Of a stretch of 29,309 nt of DNA, positions 16,101 to 22,702 are shown in pieces. Both the position numbers and the translations under genes were made by a program. Below the pieces are notes generated by a model. It was not told the origin of the DNA. It was given only the letters and a program-made list of their open reading frames with translations, and made no database searches. The number at the start of each line of letters is the position of its first letter. The stretch's first letter is position 1. The DNA is from an uncultured Eubacteriales bacterium (GTDB lineage: Bacteria; Bacillota; Clostridia; Oscillospirales; CAG-272): assembly GCA_934385225.1 (NCBI GenBank), contig CAKRPQ010000016.1:1-29309 (forward strand), written 5' to 3'.

Positions 16101-16398
16101 GCTTAATTACCTCGTTATGATAGATGAAGTCGTATTTTCCCGTTTTGTCGTAGCCGCGGAGTATCTTTCCGCCCTTGTCGGGAAGAACCTGCGTCATAAT
16201 GTACTCGTTTTCAAGCGTGTAAACGTCGTAATCGACGTCCTTCTTTTCGTCGCTTATACTGTCGGAAAAGGGAAGCGGATAAAGCCTTCCGCTCGCGCCC
16301 TGATAAGGCTTGTTCTCAAAGAACATGGGGAGATCCGTTGCTTTCCCCGGAATATAGGTAGGGATAGTTATTCTTTCTTTTTTTACAGAATTACTCAT
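13129..16398 (-). CDS. DUF5107 domain protein with long TPR region
   Basis: A 1089-residue cytoplasmic protein. Residues of about 45-345 form a DUF5107 domain, a galactose-mutarotase-like beta-sandwich probably binding carbohydrate. Visible markers are the block GLAGPWISGGIEFNYPQHHRPTT, WWANLAV and KMWHWGKGDFG. Residues 345-450 look like a further beta domain. From about 470 to the end there are many tetratricopeptide-type helices, such as YYKEGLRRDPSDIRC and YYYLGCLYYDKFAYEKATELWEKCAELNP. AAGGAG lies 12 bases before the ATG, a slightly long spacing. It is transcribed from its own promoter, opposite the regulator at 16558. Catalytic activity is not established for this architecture. The family call is good, the function is open. 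Confidence 0.87.
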   Translation of the reverse strand: MSNSVKKERITIPTYIPGKATDLPMFFENKPYQGASGRLYPLPFSDSISDEKKDVDYDVYTLENEYIMTQVLPDKGGKILRGYDKTGKYDFIYHNEVIKPALVGLAGPWISGGIEFNYPQHHRPTTYMPLEAVIEEGENGEKTVWTGEVEPFNRLKGMVGVSIDEGRSYIKAKVKVYNRTSLPQVFMWWANLAVPVNETYKTIFPPDVEWVNDHDRRCTMSWPIAKGVYHTARPFNYGDGTDISMYDAVKVPSSFLVSQGQSDMDFVAGYDGGKRKGIVTVADHHIAPGKKMWHWGKGDFGDMWCSNLTDKNGPYIELMTGVYTDNQPDFTWIAPYESRVFEQYWYPIREIGDVKNATIDAAMNVEKHGDKLFVGFNVTGRFDGAKINVYDGEKLVFTDTADLDPTTAYIKELDIGDFNIDNIRTELVSACGKVLVEYKTYIRGQKHPINPRKPVVRPSELETVEDLYINGLHLEQYKQHNYDARDYYKEGLRRDPSDIRCNTGMARISYRNGRFEDCLAYASAAVTKMTERNMHPADTEALYFKGLALRALGREKEAYDTLSMAAWDYKFRSASYFELALLDCKNGDFAGALEKLDTSINYNSGHTKAMNIKAAVLSALGKGEEAKALLEKVQEYDRLDMLSAYLLLDFGGDEDTKKFLCTFGEKCENFIDVAYDLIDAGFYEKAIGAVDIAGRDYPLFDYAKAYCCGKLGNAEKELEFIKRADAADTGYCFPSRLDDIAVLSNAISKNPSGNNAYYYLGCLYYDKFAYEKATELWEKCAELNPKHPKVFRNLAFSYFDKKGDFLSAKTCMEIALENKPDDPRLILEYEQILKNMNYSPKEMLDIYDRYENLMLRRDDCYLDKITLKCMVGEYKEAIDMAKNRRFHIYEGGEGKLTKQHAWMHVLYGNELAAKGDKAEAKRIYEEGVNMPKSYGEAKTFFNQEAHIFYYLGKLLESEGDVKGADRAYEEASVYKAAVSELSLFRALALRKRRMFSEAKAVLDEMEATADSFIENCDMRTYYGVGSPSPMPFELDIKKSNLTTGYILKGYALLGKGDFNHADEYIGKARAFTQYDFRIYAYDNIKNSVR

Positions 16399-16432
16399 CT
16401 CGCGTAATGCTCCTTTTTATTTTATTGTCTCT

Positions 16433-16461
16433 ATTATACCGTCCGAGGGCGACGCGGACAA
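16433..16461 (-). promoter_or_regulatory. Promoter of the DUF5107-TPR gene
   Basis: -35 TTGTCC (16461-16456), 17-bp spacer, -10 TATAAT (16438-16433). Its -35 touches the left arm of the inverted repeat at 16460-16500. Confidence 0.8.
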
Positions 16462-16500
16462 GCAAGAAAAAAAGAGTTTTTTTACAGACTTTTCTTGCTT
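16460..16500. promoter_or_regulatory. Candidate operator: 11-bp inverted repeat between divergent promoters
   Basis: AAGCAAGAAAA (16460-16470) is the exact reverse complement of TTTTCTTGCTT (16490-16500), with arm centres 30 bases apart. The left arm begins at the -35 of the DUF5107 gene and the right arm contains the -35 (TTGCTT) of the regulator gene. This placement suggests an autoregulatory site for the regulator. The spacing of about three helical turns fits a dimeric protein, but binding is inferred. Confidence 0.5.
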
Positions 16501-16523
16501 TTTTGCCTTTTGTATGCTATACT
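16495..16523 (+). promoter_or_regulatory. Promoter of the DUF5107-linked regulator
   Basis: -35 TTGCTT (16495-16500), 17-bp spacer, extended -10 TGCTATACT (16515-16523). Confidence 0.75.
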
Positions 16524-16557
16524 TCATTATGAAATAATGAAAAAGGAGGCGGGGACG

Positions 16558-17634
16558 TTGACAGTCCATATAGTCACAGAACCCGGGTACGGGCAAAGTA
16601 TATGGTGCGACAAGATATGCGCGGGACTTGTCGGCTATGCAAAACAGCGTAGAATAAAAACCGAAATTGCGGACGGCGATTTCGTGTCGGAGAAAAGCGA
16701 CGCCATAGCAATAATAGGCTCGACACCCGAATGGATAAAAGCGACAGTCGCGCACGTCTCCGAGACGCAGGAAGCACCCGCCGTTCTCATAAGCACAAGA
16801 CCCTACCGCCTCGCTGTAACGAACATCTGCACAGACCTGTATTCGGCAACGGAGGACGTCCTCTCGTACCTTTCGATGTGCGGAAAGACGCGGACGGCTC
16901 TTTTCGGCGTGAACCCGTCGTCGATATCCGACGAAATAAAATCGGAGGCGTTCGGAAGCCGCGGCGGCTGTGACGCGGACATCTACCGCAACCTCGGCGA
17001 TCTCAAAGCGTGCAGCGCCTACTTTGCCGAGCGCTCGGACAAATACGACTCCGTTATCTGCACAAACGATTTTGCCGCCGTTTCGCTCCTTGATCTTCTG
17101 CGCGAGACGCACCCCGAAAAGGCGCGCGGGCTTTTTATCGTCAGCTTCGGATTTGCAAATTCGGGGATTGCCGAGCATTACAGCGTGCCGATAACGTCGA
17201 TCGAACAGAACTACGAGGAATACGGCAGAGTGATGATAGACCTTCTTCCTCTGCTCACAAAAAACAAGAGCATATCGTACATCACCGTGAACGTCAGAAG
17301 CCGTATAGTCGTCCGTGAAACGACGCAAGGCATTCCGTTCGGACACGCGCCGGCGGACGGTGTGCGCCTTTTGACACCCGAAAAGGTGGATTTTTACTCG
17401 GACAGCGAGGTAAAGCCTTTTATGGCGGCGGAAAAGCTGCTCGGCGGCAGCGACGACACCGACATTTCGATAATAAAATCCCTTCTCGCGGGAAATTCGT
17501 ACGAAAAGACGGCGGAGAAGAATTTTTTGACCGTAAACGGCATCAAATACCGCTTAAAACGTATGTGCGCTCTATGCGAGACTCCCGACGTGAAAACTCT
17601 GCTCGGCCTGCTCCGAAAAGCACACATTTTTTAG
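16558..17634 (+). CDS. Transcriptional regulator: LacI-like sensor with C-terminal HTH
   Basis: A 358-residue protein. Residues of about 1-270 resemble the sugar-binding (type I periplasmic-binding-like) sensor of LacI/GalR proteins, with segments such as DSVICTNDFAAVSLLDLL, ITSIEQNYEEYGRVMIDLL and SRIVVRETT. The usual N-terminal LacI helix-turn-helix is absent. Instead the last 55 residues (DISIIKSLLAGNSYEKTAEK..TVNGIKYRLKRM) read like a LuxR-type HTH. The start is a TTG at 16558, set 8 bases after GGAGG. Earlier in-frame ATG codons (16495, 16537) overlap the promoter or the Shine-Dalgarno site. It diverges from the DUF5107-TPR gene and probably controls it. The effector is unknown. Confidence 0.78.
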   Translation: MTVHIVTEPGYGQSIWCDKICAGLVGYAKQRRIKTEIADGDFVSEKSDAIAIIGSTPEWIKATVAHVSETQEAPAVLISTRPYRLAVTNICTDLYSATEDVLSYLSMCGKTRTALFGVNPSSISDEIKSEAFGSRGGCDADIYRNLGDLKACSAYFAERSDKYDSVICTNDFAAVSLLDLLRETHPEKARGLFIVSFGFANSGIAEHYSVPITSIEQNYEEYGRVMIDLLPLLTKNKSISYITVNVRSRIVVRETTQGIPFGHAPADGVRLLTPEKVDFYSDSEVKPFMAAEKLLGGSDDTDISIIKSLLAGNSYEKTAEKNFLTVNGIKYRLKRMCALCETPDVKTLLGLLRKAHIF

Positions 17635-17670
17635 AAAGAATACACACGCATTTTCAAAAGTGAAAAGAGC

Positions 17671-17706
17671 ACCGCGGCGGGAAAAATCCGCCGCGGTAAT
17701 TTTTTC
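17671..17706 (+). terminator. Terminator of the regulator gene
   Basis: ACCGCGGCGG (17671-17680) pairs with CCGCCGCGGT (17688-17697), followed by AATTTTTTTC. It is similar in core sequence to the hairpin at 23333-23359. Confidence 0.9.
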
Positions 17707-17734
17707 TGAATTTGATAAATATGCGTGAAATCCG

Positions 17735-17763
17735 TTGACGAATTATGTCAAATGTTGTATAAT
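17735..17763 (+). promoter_or_regulatory. Promoter of comEC
   Basis: -35 TTGACG (17735-17740), 17-bp spacer, -10 TATAAT (17758-17763). Confidence 0.9.
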
Positions 17764-17803
17764 TTCCGCATAAATAGCAAAAGAGGGAAAGAGGCGGCAA
17801 AGC

Positions 17804-20056
17804 GTGAATATTTTCGGACACAAACCGCTTGTTCTCTGCTGCTTTCTTTTTGTTCTCGCGCGAATTTTCGGGTATTTTTTCTCCTCGGCACTGCCTTATC
17901 TCGTTCCCGTTTCCGCACTCGTTTCCGCCACGCTCGTATTTATATGTGGGAAAAAGAAACGAATCCCCGCCGTCTCCGTTCTCGTTCCGATTTTCGTTTT
18001 TGCGGGGCTTGCGGAATCGCTTCTGTACGGCACATACATCGACAAAGGCATCACGGCTCTTGTCGGAACCGAAAGAAATGCGGAAGCCGTCGTTATCTCC
18101 GAAAACTTCATAAGCGACTATTCGTCGTCATACAACGTGCGGATAGTGAGCATCGACGGCAAAAGCACCCGCATAAAAGCCCGTCTCGAAGCACCGTACA
18201 GGCTCGTCATTGAGCGCAAAAACCGCATTTCTGCGCGTCTTTCGTTTTCCGACTTTGACGAGGACGATATATTTAACGAAAAGCGGTACTATAATTCAAA
18301 AGGATATTATCTTATTGCGAATGCGGACGGAGACGTCGCGGTCACGCAGGAAGCCGTGAACGATTTTACATCTGTTTTCACCGACATAAACGCCTCGCTC
18401 GGCGATTTTTTCGAAAAGAAACTCGGCGGCGACAAAGACAAATGCGATTTCGTAAAGGCTGTGTTTCTCGGAGACAGGAGCGGCCTTTCGTCCGATACAA
18501 AACGCGACTTCAAAAGAACGGGAACATATCATATGCTTGCCCTCAGCGGAATGCACCTGTCGGTACTCGCCGCACTCTTCTCCTCCGTTCTCGGCGTAAT
18601 CGGACTTCACAAGAACATAAAATATATGCTCCTTGCCGCGCTTACGTTCGGTTATACCGCGATGACGGGATTCGGACTTTCCGTCGTTCGTTCAGCGATA
18701 ATGCTTTTCTTCGTCTATGTTTCGTATTTTTCGCGTGCCGAGAGGGACTGTATGACCTCACTTATGTTCGCGGCGGCGTTTATCACGGCTTTCTTTCCGT
18801 CGTCCGTGACGGATATCGGTTTCTGGCTCTCTGTTACCTCAACCTTCGGAATAATCACGGCGGCACCGTTTCTCGATAAAACTGCGTATTTTATTAAAAA
18901 TAGTGTGCGCGGAAAATCGGGAAATGTCGTCGCCTATTTTGTCTGCGGCATAGAGACTTCGATTGCGGCGACACTTATGACCGTGCCGTTTTCAGCCTTC
19001 GTTTTCGGCAGAATGTCCGTTCTCGGTCCTGTCGTGACGGTGCTTGCCTCGCCTCTTGTCTCCGTCGTACTCGGACTTCTGCCCGTTTATCTCGTTCTGC
19101 CTCTCGACCTTATCGCTGCCGTGATAAAAACCGTCACAGGCGCGCTTCTTTACTTCATATCGGAGCTTTCGGATATTGAAAACATTTATGTTTCTCTCGA
19201 TTATGCGTATGTAAAATATCTTCTCGCCGTATTCTTCGCTGTCCTTGCCCTGCTCCTCATCGTAAACTTAAAGCATAAATCCGTAATTCCGGTATTTGCC
19301 GCCGTTTTCTTTGTCCTGTTCACCGCATCGCTGTACCTCACCGCGCTCGGCGCGGACACGTCCGTCGGCTACGTCCGTGTCAAAAAGAGCGAATATTTCT
19401 GCGTCTCCTCGCACGGCGAAAACGCCCTTATCGACATATCGGACGGAGCGTATTCGGGCGTATACGAAGCAGCGGTGCGCGCGTCGAAAAAGGGCTTCGG
19501 CGAGATAGACGTTCTCGTTTACACGCATCTGCACAGAAAGCATATCGTGTCGTTTTCGCGTCTCCAAAAACGCGAAAAAATAAGGGAGATATGGATTCCC
19601 GCGCCCGAAAGCGACGACGAAAAGGCAATATGCGCCGAGCTTTGCGAAAAAGCGGAGGCGGGCGGGACAAGAGCGGTGATTTATCTGAAAGGCAGCGGGC
19701 TTAAACTGTTCGGTGCTGAAACGCTCACGGCGGACGTCCGCAAAATAAGCCGTTCGACGCACAAATGCATTTCGCTTGAAGCGAACGGCGACGTAAGTTT
19801 TATATATTTCGGCGCTTCTTATCTTGAAAACGCGGCTAAAAACGGCGAATACGAAAATATTTTTGTCGGAATACACGGTCCCGTGAGCAAAAAGCAGGTA
19901 ACTCTGCCGACATCGAAAGACGGCTCGACTGTTTTTGTCGCGAGCGACTCGCTTCTTCCGTTTATATCGGACGGCGGCATTTCAAACTCGGAATTTGTCG
20001 TAAGCGCGGAGCTTGCCGAACTTTCCCCTACTTCAAAAAGACACATTTCGCCGTGA
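17804..20056 (+). CDS. comEC: ComEC/Rec2 family competence-type membrane protein, degraded C-terminal domain
   Basis: A 750-residue protein with a GTG start behind AGAGG. Two to three N-terminal helices and a DUF4131-type beta region (to about 190) come first. The ComEC channel domain (about 205-500) contains the signature KRTGTYHMLALSGMHLSVL near residue 240-250. Residues of about 525-745 correspond to the metallo-beta-lactamase-like domain. Its HxHxDH metal motif here reads HLHRKH (His575-His580): the Asp is Lys579. The expected downstream GG is also absent. ComEC normally carries single-stranded DNA across the membrane during transformation. Here the channel looks intact, but the nuclease-like part may be inactive. 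The stop lies just before the spoVF operon. Confidence 0.87.
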   Translation: MNIFGHKPLVLCCFLFVLARIFGYFFSSALPYLVPVSALVSATLVFICGKKKRIPAVSVLVPIFVFAGLAESLLYGTYIDKGITALVGTERNAEAVVISENFISDYSSSYNVRIVSIDGKSTRIKARLEAPYRLVIERKNRISARLSFSDFDEDDIFNEKRYYNSKGYYLIANADGDVAVTQEAVNDFTSVFTDINASLGDFFEKKLGGDKDKCDFVKAVFLGDRSGLSSDTKRDFKRTGTYHMLALSGMHLSVLAALFSSVLGVIGLHKNIKYMLLAALTFGYTAMTGFGLSVVRSAIMLFFVYVSYFSRAERDCMTSLMFAAAFITAFFPSSVTDIGFWLSVTSTFGIITAAPFLDKTAYFIKNSVRGKSGNVVAYFVCGIETSIAATLMTVPFSAFVFGRMSVLGPVVTVLASPLVSVVLGLLPVYLVLPLDLIAAVIKTVTGALLYFISELSDIENIYVSLDYAYVKYLLAVFFAVLALLLIVNLKHKSVIPVFAAVFFVLFTASLYLTALGADTSVGYVRVKKSEYFCVSSHGENALIDISDGAYSGVYEAAVRASKKGFGEIDVLVYTHLHRKHIVSFSRLQKREKIREIWIPAPESDDEKAICAELCEKAEAGGTRAVIYLKGSGLKLFGAETLTADVRKISRSTHKCISLEANGDVSFIYFGASYLENAAKNGEYENIFVGIHGPVSKKQVTLPTSKDGSTVFVASDSLLPFISDGGISNSEFVVSAELAELSPTSKRHISP

Positions 20057-20069
20057 AAAGCATATTATA
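20043..20069 (+). promoter_or_regulatory. Possible sigma-K/E-type promoter of spoVFAB
   Basis: AC at 20043-20044, a 16-base spacer, then CATATTATA (20061-20069), which fits the mother-cell -10 form CATANNNTA. It lies at the end of comEC, about 80 bases before spoVFA, a gene that is sigma-K-controlled in Bacillus. No vegetative-type promoter is evident in this gap. The match is short, so confidence is moderate. Confidence 0.45.
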
Positions 20070-20146
20070 TTAAGGCAGAGAGATTGGGAGGCGAGCCGAT
20101 ATATCGCCGTGACCCTCTCCGCCATAAGGAACCGTGAAAGGAGATC

Positions 20147-21028
20147 ATGCTTTTCATGAAAAAGCCAAGCGTATTGTCTGTTGTCGGCGGCGACGACAGG
20201 CAGTTTTATATAGCCGATATTCTGTCCGATTTCTTTTCGGTAAAAACCTACGGAATAAATTCCGATATGAGAAAATGCTCCGCCAACGGCACGGCGGAGG
20301 CTCTTGACGCCGACATTCTGCTTCTCCCGCTTCCCGTGACGACGGACGGATACCGCGTGAATGCGTCCCGCGACATTCCGTTTTTCGACGCGGTTTTGAA
20401 GCTCGACAAAAAATGCAGGGTGTGCGGCGGAAAAATACCGCCCGCCTTCAAGGATTTTCTCGAACAGAACGGGATAGATTTTTTTGATTACTACGCGGAC
20501 GGCGACGTTATCTGGAAAAACGCCGACGTGACAGCCGAGGGTGCGGTTTTTACTCTTATGCGCGAGCTTGACGTGACGCTCCGCGGTGCCGAAATCCTCG
20601 TCTGCGGGTACGGACGGATAGGAAAATGCCTTGCGTCAAAGCTCACGCGTCTCGGCGCTTCCGTGACCGTCGCCGCGAGAAAAAAGGAGAGCCTTTACGA
20701 GGCGGAAAACGTTTTCGGCACGGAAACGGACAGGATAAACTACCTCCGCGACGGGATAATAGACACCGAAAGACGCTATGACGCTGTTGTCAACACCGTC
20801 CCGAACTGGATCTTCGACAAGCACAACGCACGCGTTCTGCAAAACACAATATATATCGAGCTTGCGTCGGCGCCCTACGGCGGCGAGGTCGAATATATGA
20901 AAAAGACCTGCGGCAGATACGTTCCCGCACCGTCGATCCCCGGAAAGTACGCGCCCGTAACGGCGGCGAAAATAATCGCCTCTTCATTACTTAAACACTA
21001 TGTATATGAGGAGGACAGCGGCTTTTGA
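20147..21028 (+). CDS. spoVFA: Dipicolinate synthase subunit A
   Basis: A 293-residue protein that, with subunit B, oxidises dihydrodipicolinate to dipicolinic acid in the mother cell for spore core mineralisation. The N-terminal part (LSVVGGDDRQFYIADIL, then ADILLLPLPVTTDG) is family-typical. A Rossmann NAD(P) motif CGYGRIGKCLA lies at about residues 152-162. The end carries PGKYAPVTAAKIIA. Start: GGAG lies only 3 bases before ATG 20147, whereas ATG 20156 (MKKPSV) is 12 bases away; either could be used. It is translationally linked to spoVFB, whose start overlaps its stop. This gene shows that the organism descends from endospore formers. Confidence 0.92.
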   Translation: MLFMKKPSVLSVVGGDDRQFYIADILSDFFSVKTYGINSDMRKCSANGTAEALDADILLLPLPVTTDGYRVNASRDIPFFDAVLKLDKKCRVCGGKIPPAFKDFLEQNGIDFFDYYADGDVIWKNADVTAEGAVFTLMRELDVTLRGAEILVCGYGRIGKCLASKLTRLGASVTVAARKKESLYEAENVFGTETDRINYLRDGIIDTERRYDAVVNTVPNWIFDKHNARVLQNTIYIELASAPYGGEVEYMKKTCGRYVPAPSIPGKYAPVTAAKIIASSLLKHYVYEEDSGF

Positions 21029-21585
21029 TAGGATATGCGATATGCGGGTCTTTCTGCACATTTTCAAAGACCCTTGAACAGCTTGAAGAACTGAAAAACG
21101 AAGGATACGACATTCTGCCGATAATGAGCGAAAACGCCTACTCGACGGACACCCGTTTCTGGCGCGCGGAGGATTTTCGCGCGCGGGTAAAGGAGATATG
21201 CGGTCGGGATATTATTCATACGATAGTCGACGCGGAGCCTCTCGGACCGAAAATAAAGCTCGACACACTCATAATCGCTCCGTGTACGGGAAATACGCTC
21301 GCGAAAATAGCGAACGGGATCACCGACACGTCCGTAAGTATGGCTGCAAAGGCACATCTGCGCTCCGACAGACCTCTCGTCATCGCGCTCGCGTCGAACG
21401 ACGCGCTCTCGGCAAATCTGAAAAATATCGGCACGCTTCTGACAAGAAAATGCGTCTATTTTGTGCCGATGAAGCAGGACGACCCCGAAAAAAAGCCCCA
21501 TTCTCTCGTGACGGATTTTACTCTTCTCGGTGAAACGCTCAAAATGGCGTCGGAGGGAAAACAACTGCGTAAAATTTTCATATGA
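21025..21585 (+). CDS. spoVFB: Dipicolinate synthase subunit B
   Basis: A 186-residue flavoprotein-fold subunit, typical in length. It begins with a TTG at 21025 that overlaps the spoVFA stop (TTGA), so translation is coupled. GAGGAGG sits about 10 bases upstream. Family motifs include GYAICGSFCTFSKTLEQ at the N-terminus, LIIAPCTGNTLAKIANGITD near the middle and the substrate-side RPLVIALASNDALS. It acts with SpoVFA in dipicolinate synthesis. No terminator is visible before the next promoter, which begins at 21588. Confidence 0.93.
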   Translation: MIGYAICGSFCTFSKTLEQLEELKNEGYDILPIMSENAYSTDTRFWRAEDFRARVKEICGRDIIHTIVDAEPLGPKIKLDTLIIAPCTGNTLAKIANGITDTSVSMAAKAHLRSDRPLVIALASNDALSANLKNIGTLLTRKCVYFVPMKQDDPEKKPHSLVTDFTLLGETLKMASEGKQLRKIFI

Positions 21586-21587
21586 TA

Positions 21588-21616
21588 TTGACTTTTCCCT
21601 TTCGGGGTGGTATAAT
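21588..21616 (+). promoter_or_regulatory. Promoter of the second isomerase gene
   Basis: -35 TTGACT (21588-21593), 17-bp spacer, -10 TATAAT (21611-21616). Confidence 0.9.
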
Positions 21617-21651
21617 GACCACGGAACAATAATTCCGAAAGGGGAGAGAAT

Positions 21652-22428
21652 ATGAAAATAGGAGCACAACTTTTTTCGGTGAGAGAGCATATGAAAAATC
21701 TCGCCGATTTTGAGGAGACACTGAAAAAGATCGCGGATATAGGCTACACGTCCGTTCAGGTTTCGGGCAGCTGCGAATATGAGGCGGAGTGGCTTGCCGA
21801 AAAACTGAGAGAAACGGGACTTACCTGTGACCTGACGCATTACAGCTTTGACAAGATGAAAGCAGACCCGCTCGGAACGGTGAACTTTCATAAAACTTTC
21901 GGCTGTAAATATATCGGCGTCGGAAGTATGCCCGGACTTTGGGACAAGGACGCAGACGTTACACAGAAGGCAAAGGAATTTGTACGCGACGCAAAGACCG
22001 TTGCGGACGTTTATAAGAAAAACGGCGCGCTTCTTATGTATCACAACCACGCGGCGGAATATTTTAATTTTGTCGACGGTAAAAATATAATGGATTATCT
22101 TGCCGCTTCGCTGGCGCCTGACGAACTCGGCTTTACGCTCGATACGCACTGGATCGTCGGCGGCAATCATGACCCGATAGAACAGATCAAAAAGCTAGGC
22201 GGCAGACTTCCCTGCGTTCACTTCAAGGATCTCGCCTTCACGCCTGACCAGACAAAGCACTTTGCGCCTGTCGGATACGGCATTATAAAGTTTGAGCCAA
22301 TCATCGAAGCACTCGAAAAAGCGGGAACGGAATTTGCCTTTGTTGAGCAGGACGACTGCTACGGCGAGGACGAGTTTGCCTGCCTTAAAAAGAGCTACGA
22401 TTACCTCAGGTCGCTCGGACTTAACTGA
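21652..22428 (+). CDS. Sugar-phosphate isomerase/epimerase (TIM barrel)
   Basis: A 258-residue xylose-isomerase-like TIM-barrel protein. Visible motifs in order are KIGAQLFSVREHM, IGYTSVQVSG, KYIGVGSMPG, LLMYHNHAAEY, GFTLDTHWIVGGNHDP, CVHFKDLAF and FAFVEQDD. These match the metal-site pattern of its relative at 3992-4807. AAAGGGGAGAG stands before ATG. It is transcribed alone, from a strong promoter to a strong terminator. The reaction on a ketose, inositol or related compound is not determined. Confidence 0.88.
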   Translation: MKIGAQLFSVREHMKNLADFEETLKKIADIGYTSVQVSGSCEYEAEWLAEKLRETGLTCDLTHYSFDKMKADPLGTVNFHKTFGCKYIGVGSMPGLWDKDADVTQKAKEFVRDAKTVADVYKKNGALLMYHNHAAEYFNFVDGKNIMDYLAASLAPDELGFTLDTHWIVGGNHDPIEQIKKLGGRLPCVHFKDLAFTPDQTKHFAPVGYGIIKFEPIIEALEKAGTEFAFVEQDDCYGEDEFACLKKSYDYLRSLGLN

Positions 22429-22439
22429 AACCGAACATA

Positions 22440-22483
22440 TCGACCGCAAAAATTCGGCAATGCCGTTTTTGCGGTCGATTTTT
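22440..22483 (+). terminator. Terminator of the second isomerase gene
   Basis: TCGACCGCAAAAA (22440-22452) pairs with TTTTTGCGGTCGA (22466-22478), with an inner CGGC/GCCG stem, followed by T5. Confidence 0.92.
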
Positions 22484-22509
22484 GATGTTTGATTTTTTTC
22501 GAAAAGGTA

Positions 22510-22538
22510 TTGAAAAAAACAAACAAATGTGATATACT
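22510..22538 (+). promoter_or_regulatory. Promoter of tRNA-Arg
   Basis: -35 TTGAAA (22510-22515), 17-bp spacer, extended -10 TGATATACT (22530-22538), 10 bases before the tRNA. Confidence 0.85.
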
Positions 22539-22548
22539 GTTATTCGAT

Positions 22549-22625
22549 GTTTCCGTAGCTCAGCAGGATAGAGCGACCGCCTCCTAAGCGGTAGGTCAGC
22601 GGTTCGAATCCGCTCGGGAACGCCA
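22549..22625 (+). tRNA. tRNA-Arg (anticodon CCT)
   Basis: A full cloverleaf. The acceptor GTTTCCG pairs with CGGGAAC. The D-arm is GCTC/GAGC. The anticodon stem ACCGC/GCGGT holds the loop CTCCTAA, giving anticodon CCT for AGG. The T-arm AGCGG/CCGCT holds the loop TTCGAAT. The discriminator is G and CCA is encoded. A promoter and a terminator flank it. Confidence 0.96.
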
Positions 22626-22667
22626 AAACGCGGACGCACGCAAAACGGGCGTCCGCGTTTTTGTTTC
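22625..22667 (+). terminator. Terminator of tRNA-Arg
   Basis: AAACGCGGACGC pairs with GCGTCCGCGTTT around an 11-base loop, followed by T5, directly after the CCA end. Confidence 0.92.
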
Positions 22668-22702
22668 GACAAGGCGTAAAACGGACAAAACAACGCAGAA
22701 AA

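Noticed and set aside
16417..17346. 309-codon minus-strand ORF opposite the regulator gene
   Set aside because: It covers both divergent promoters and is antisense to a recognisable sensor-HTH protein.
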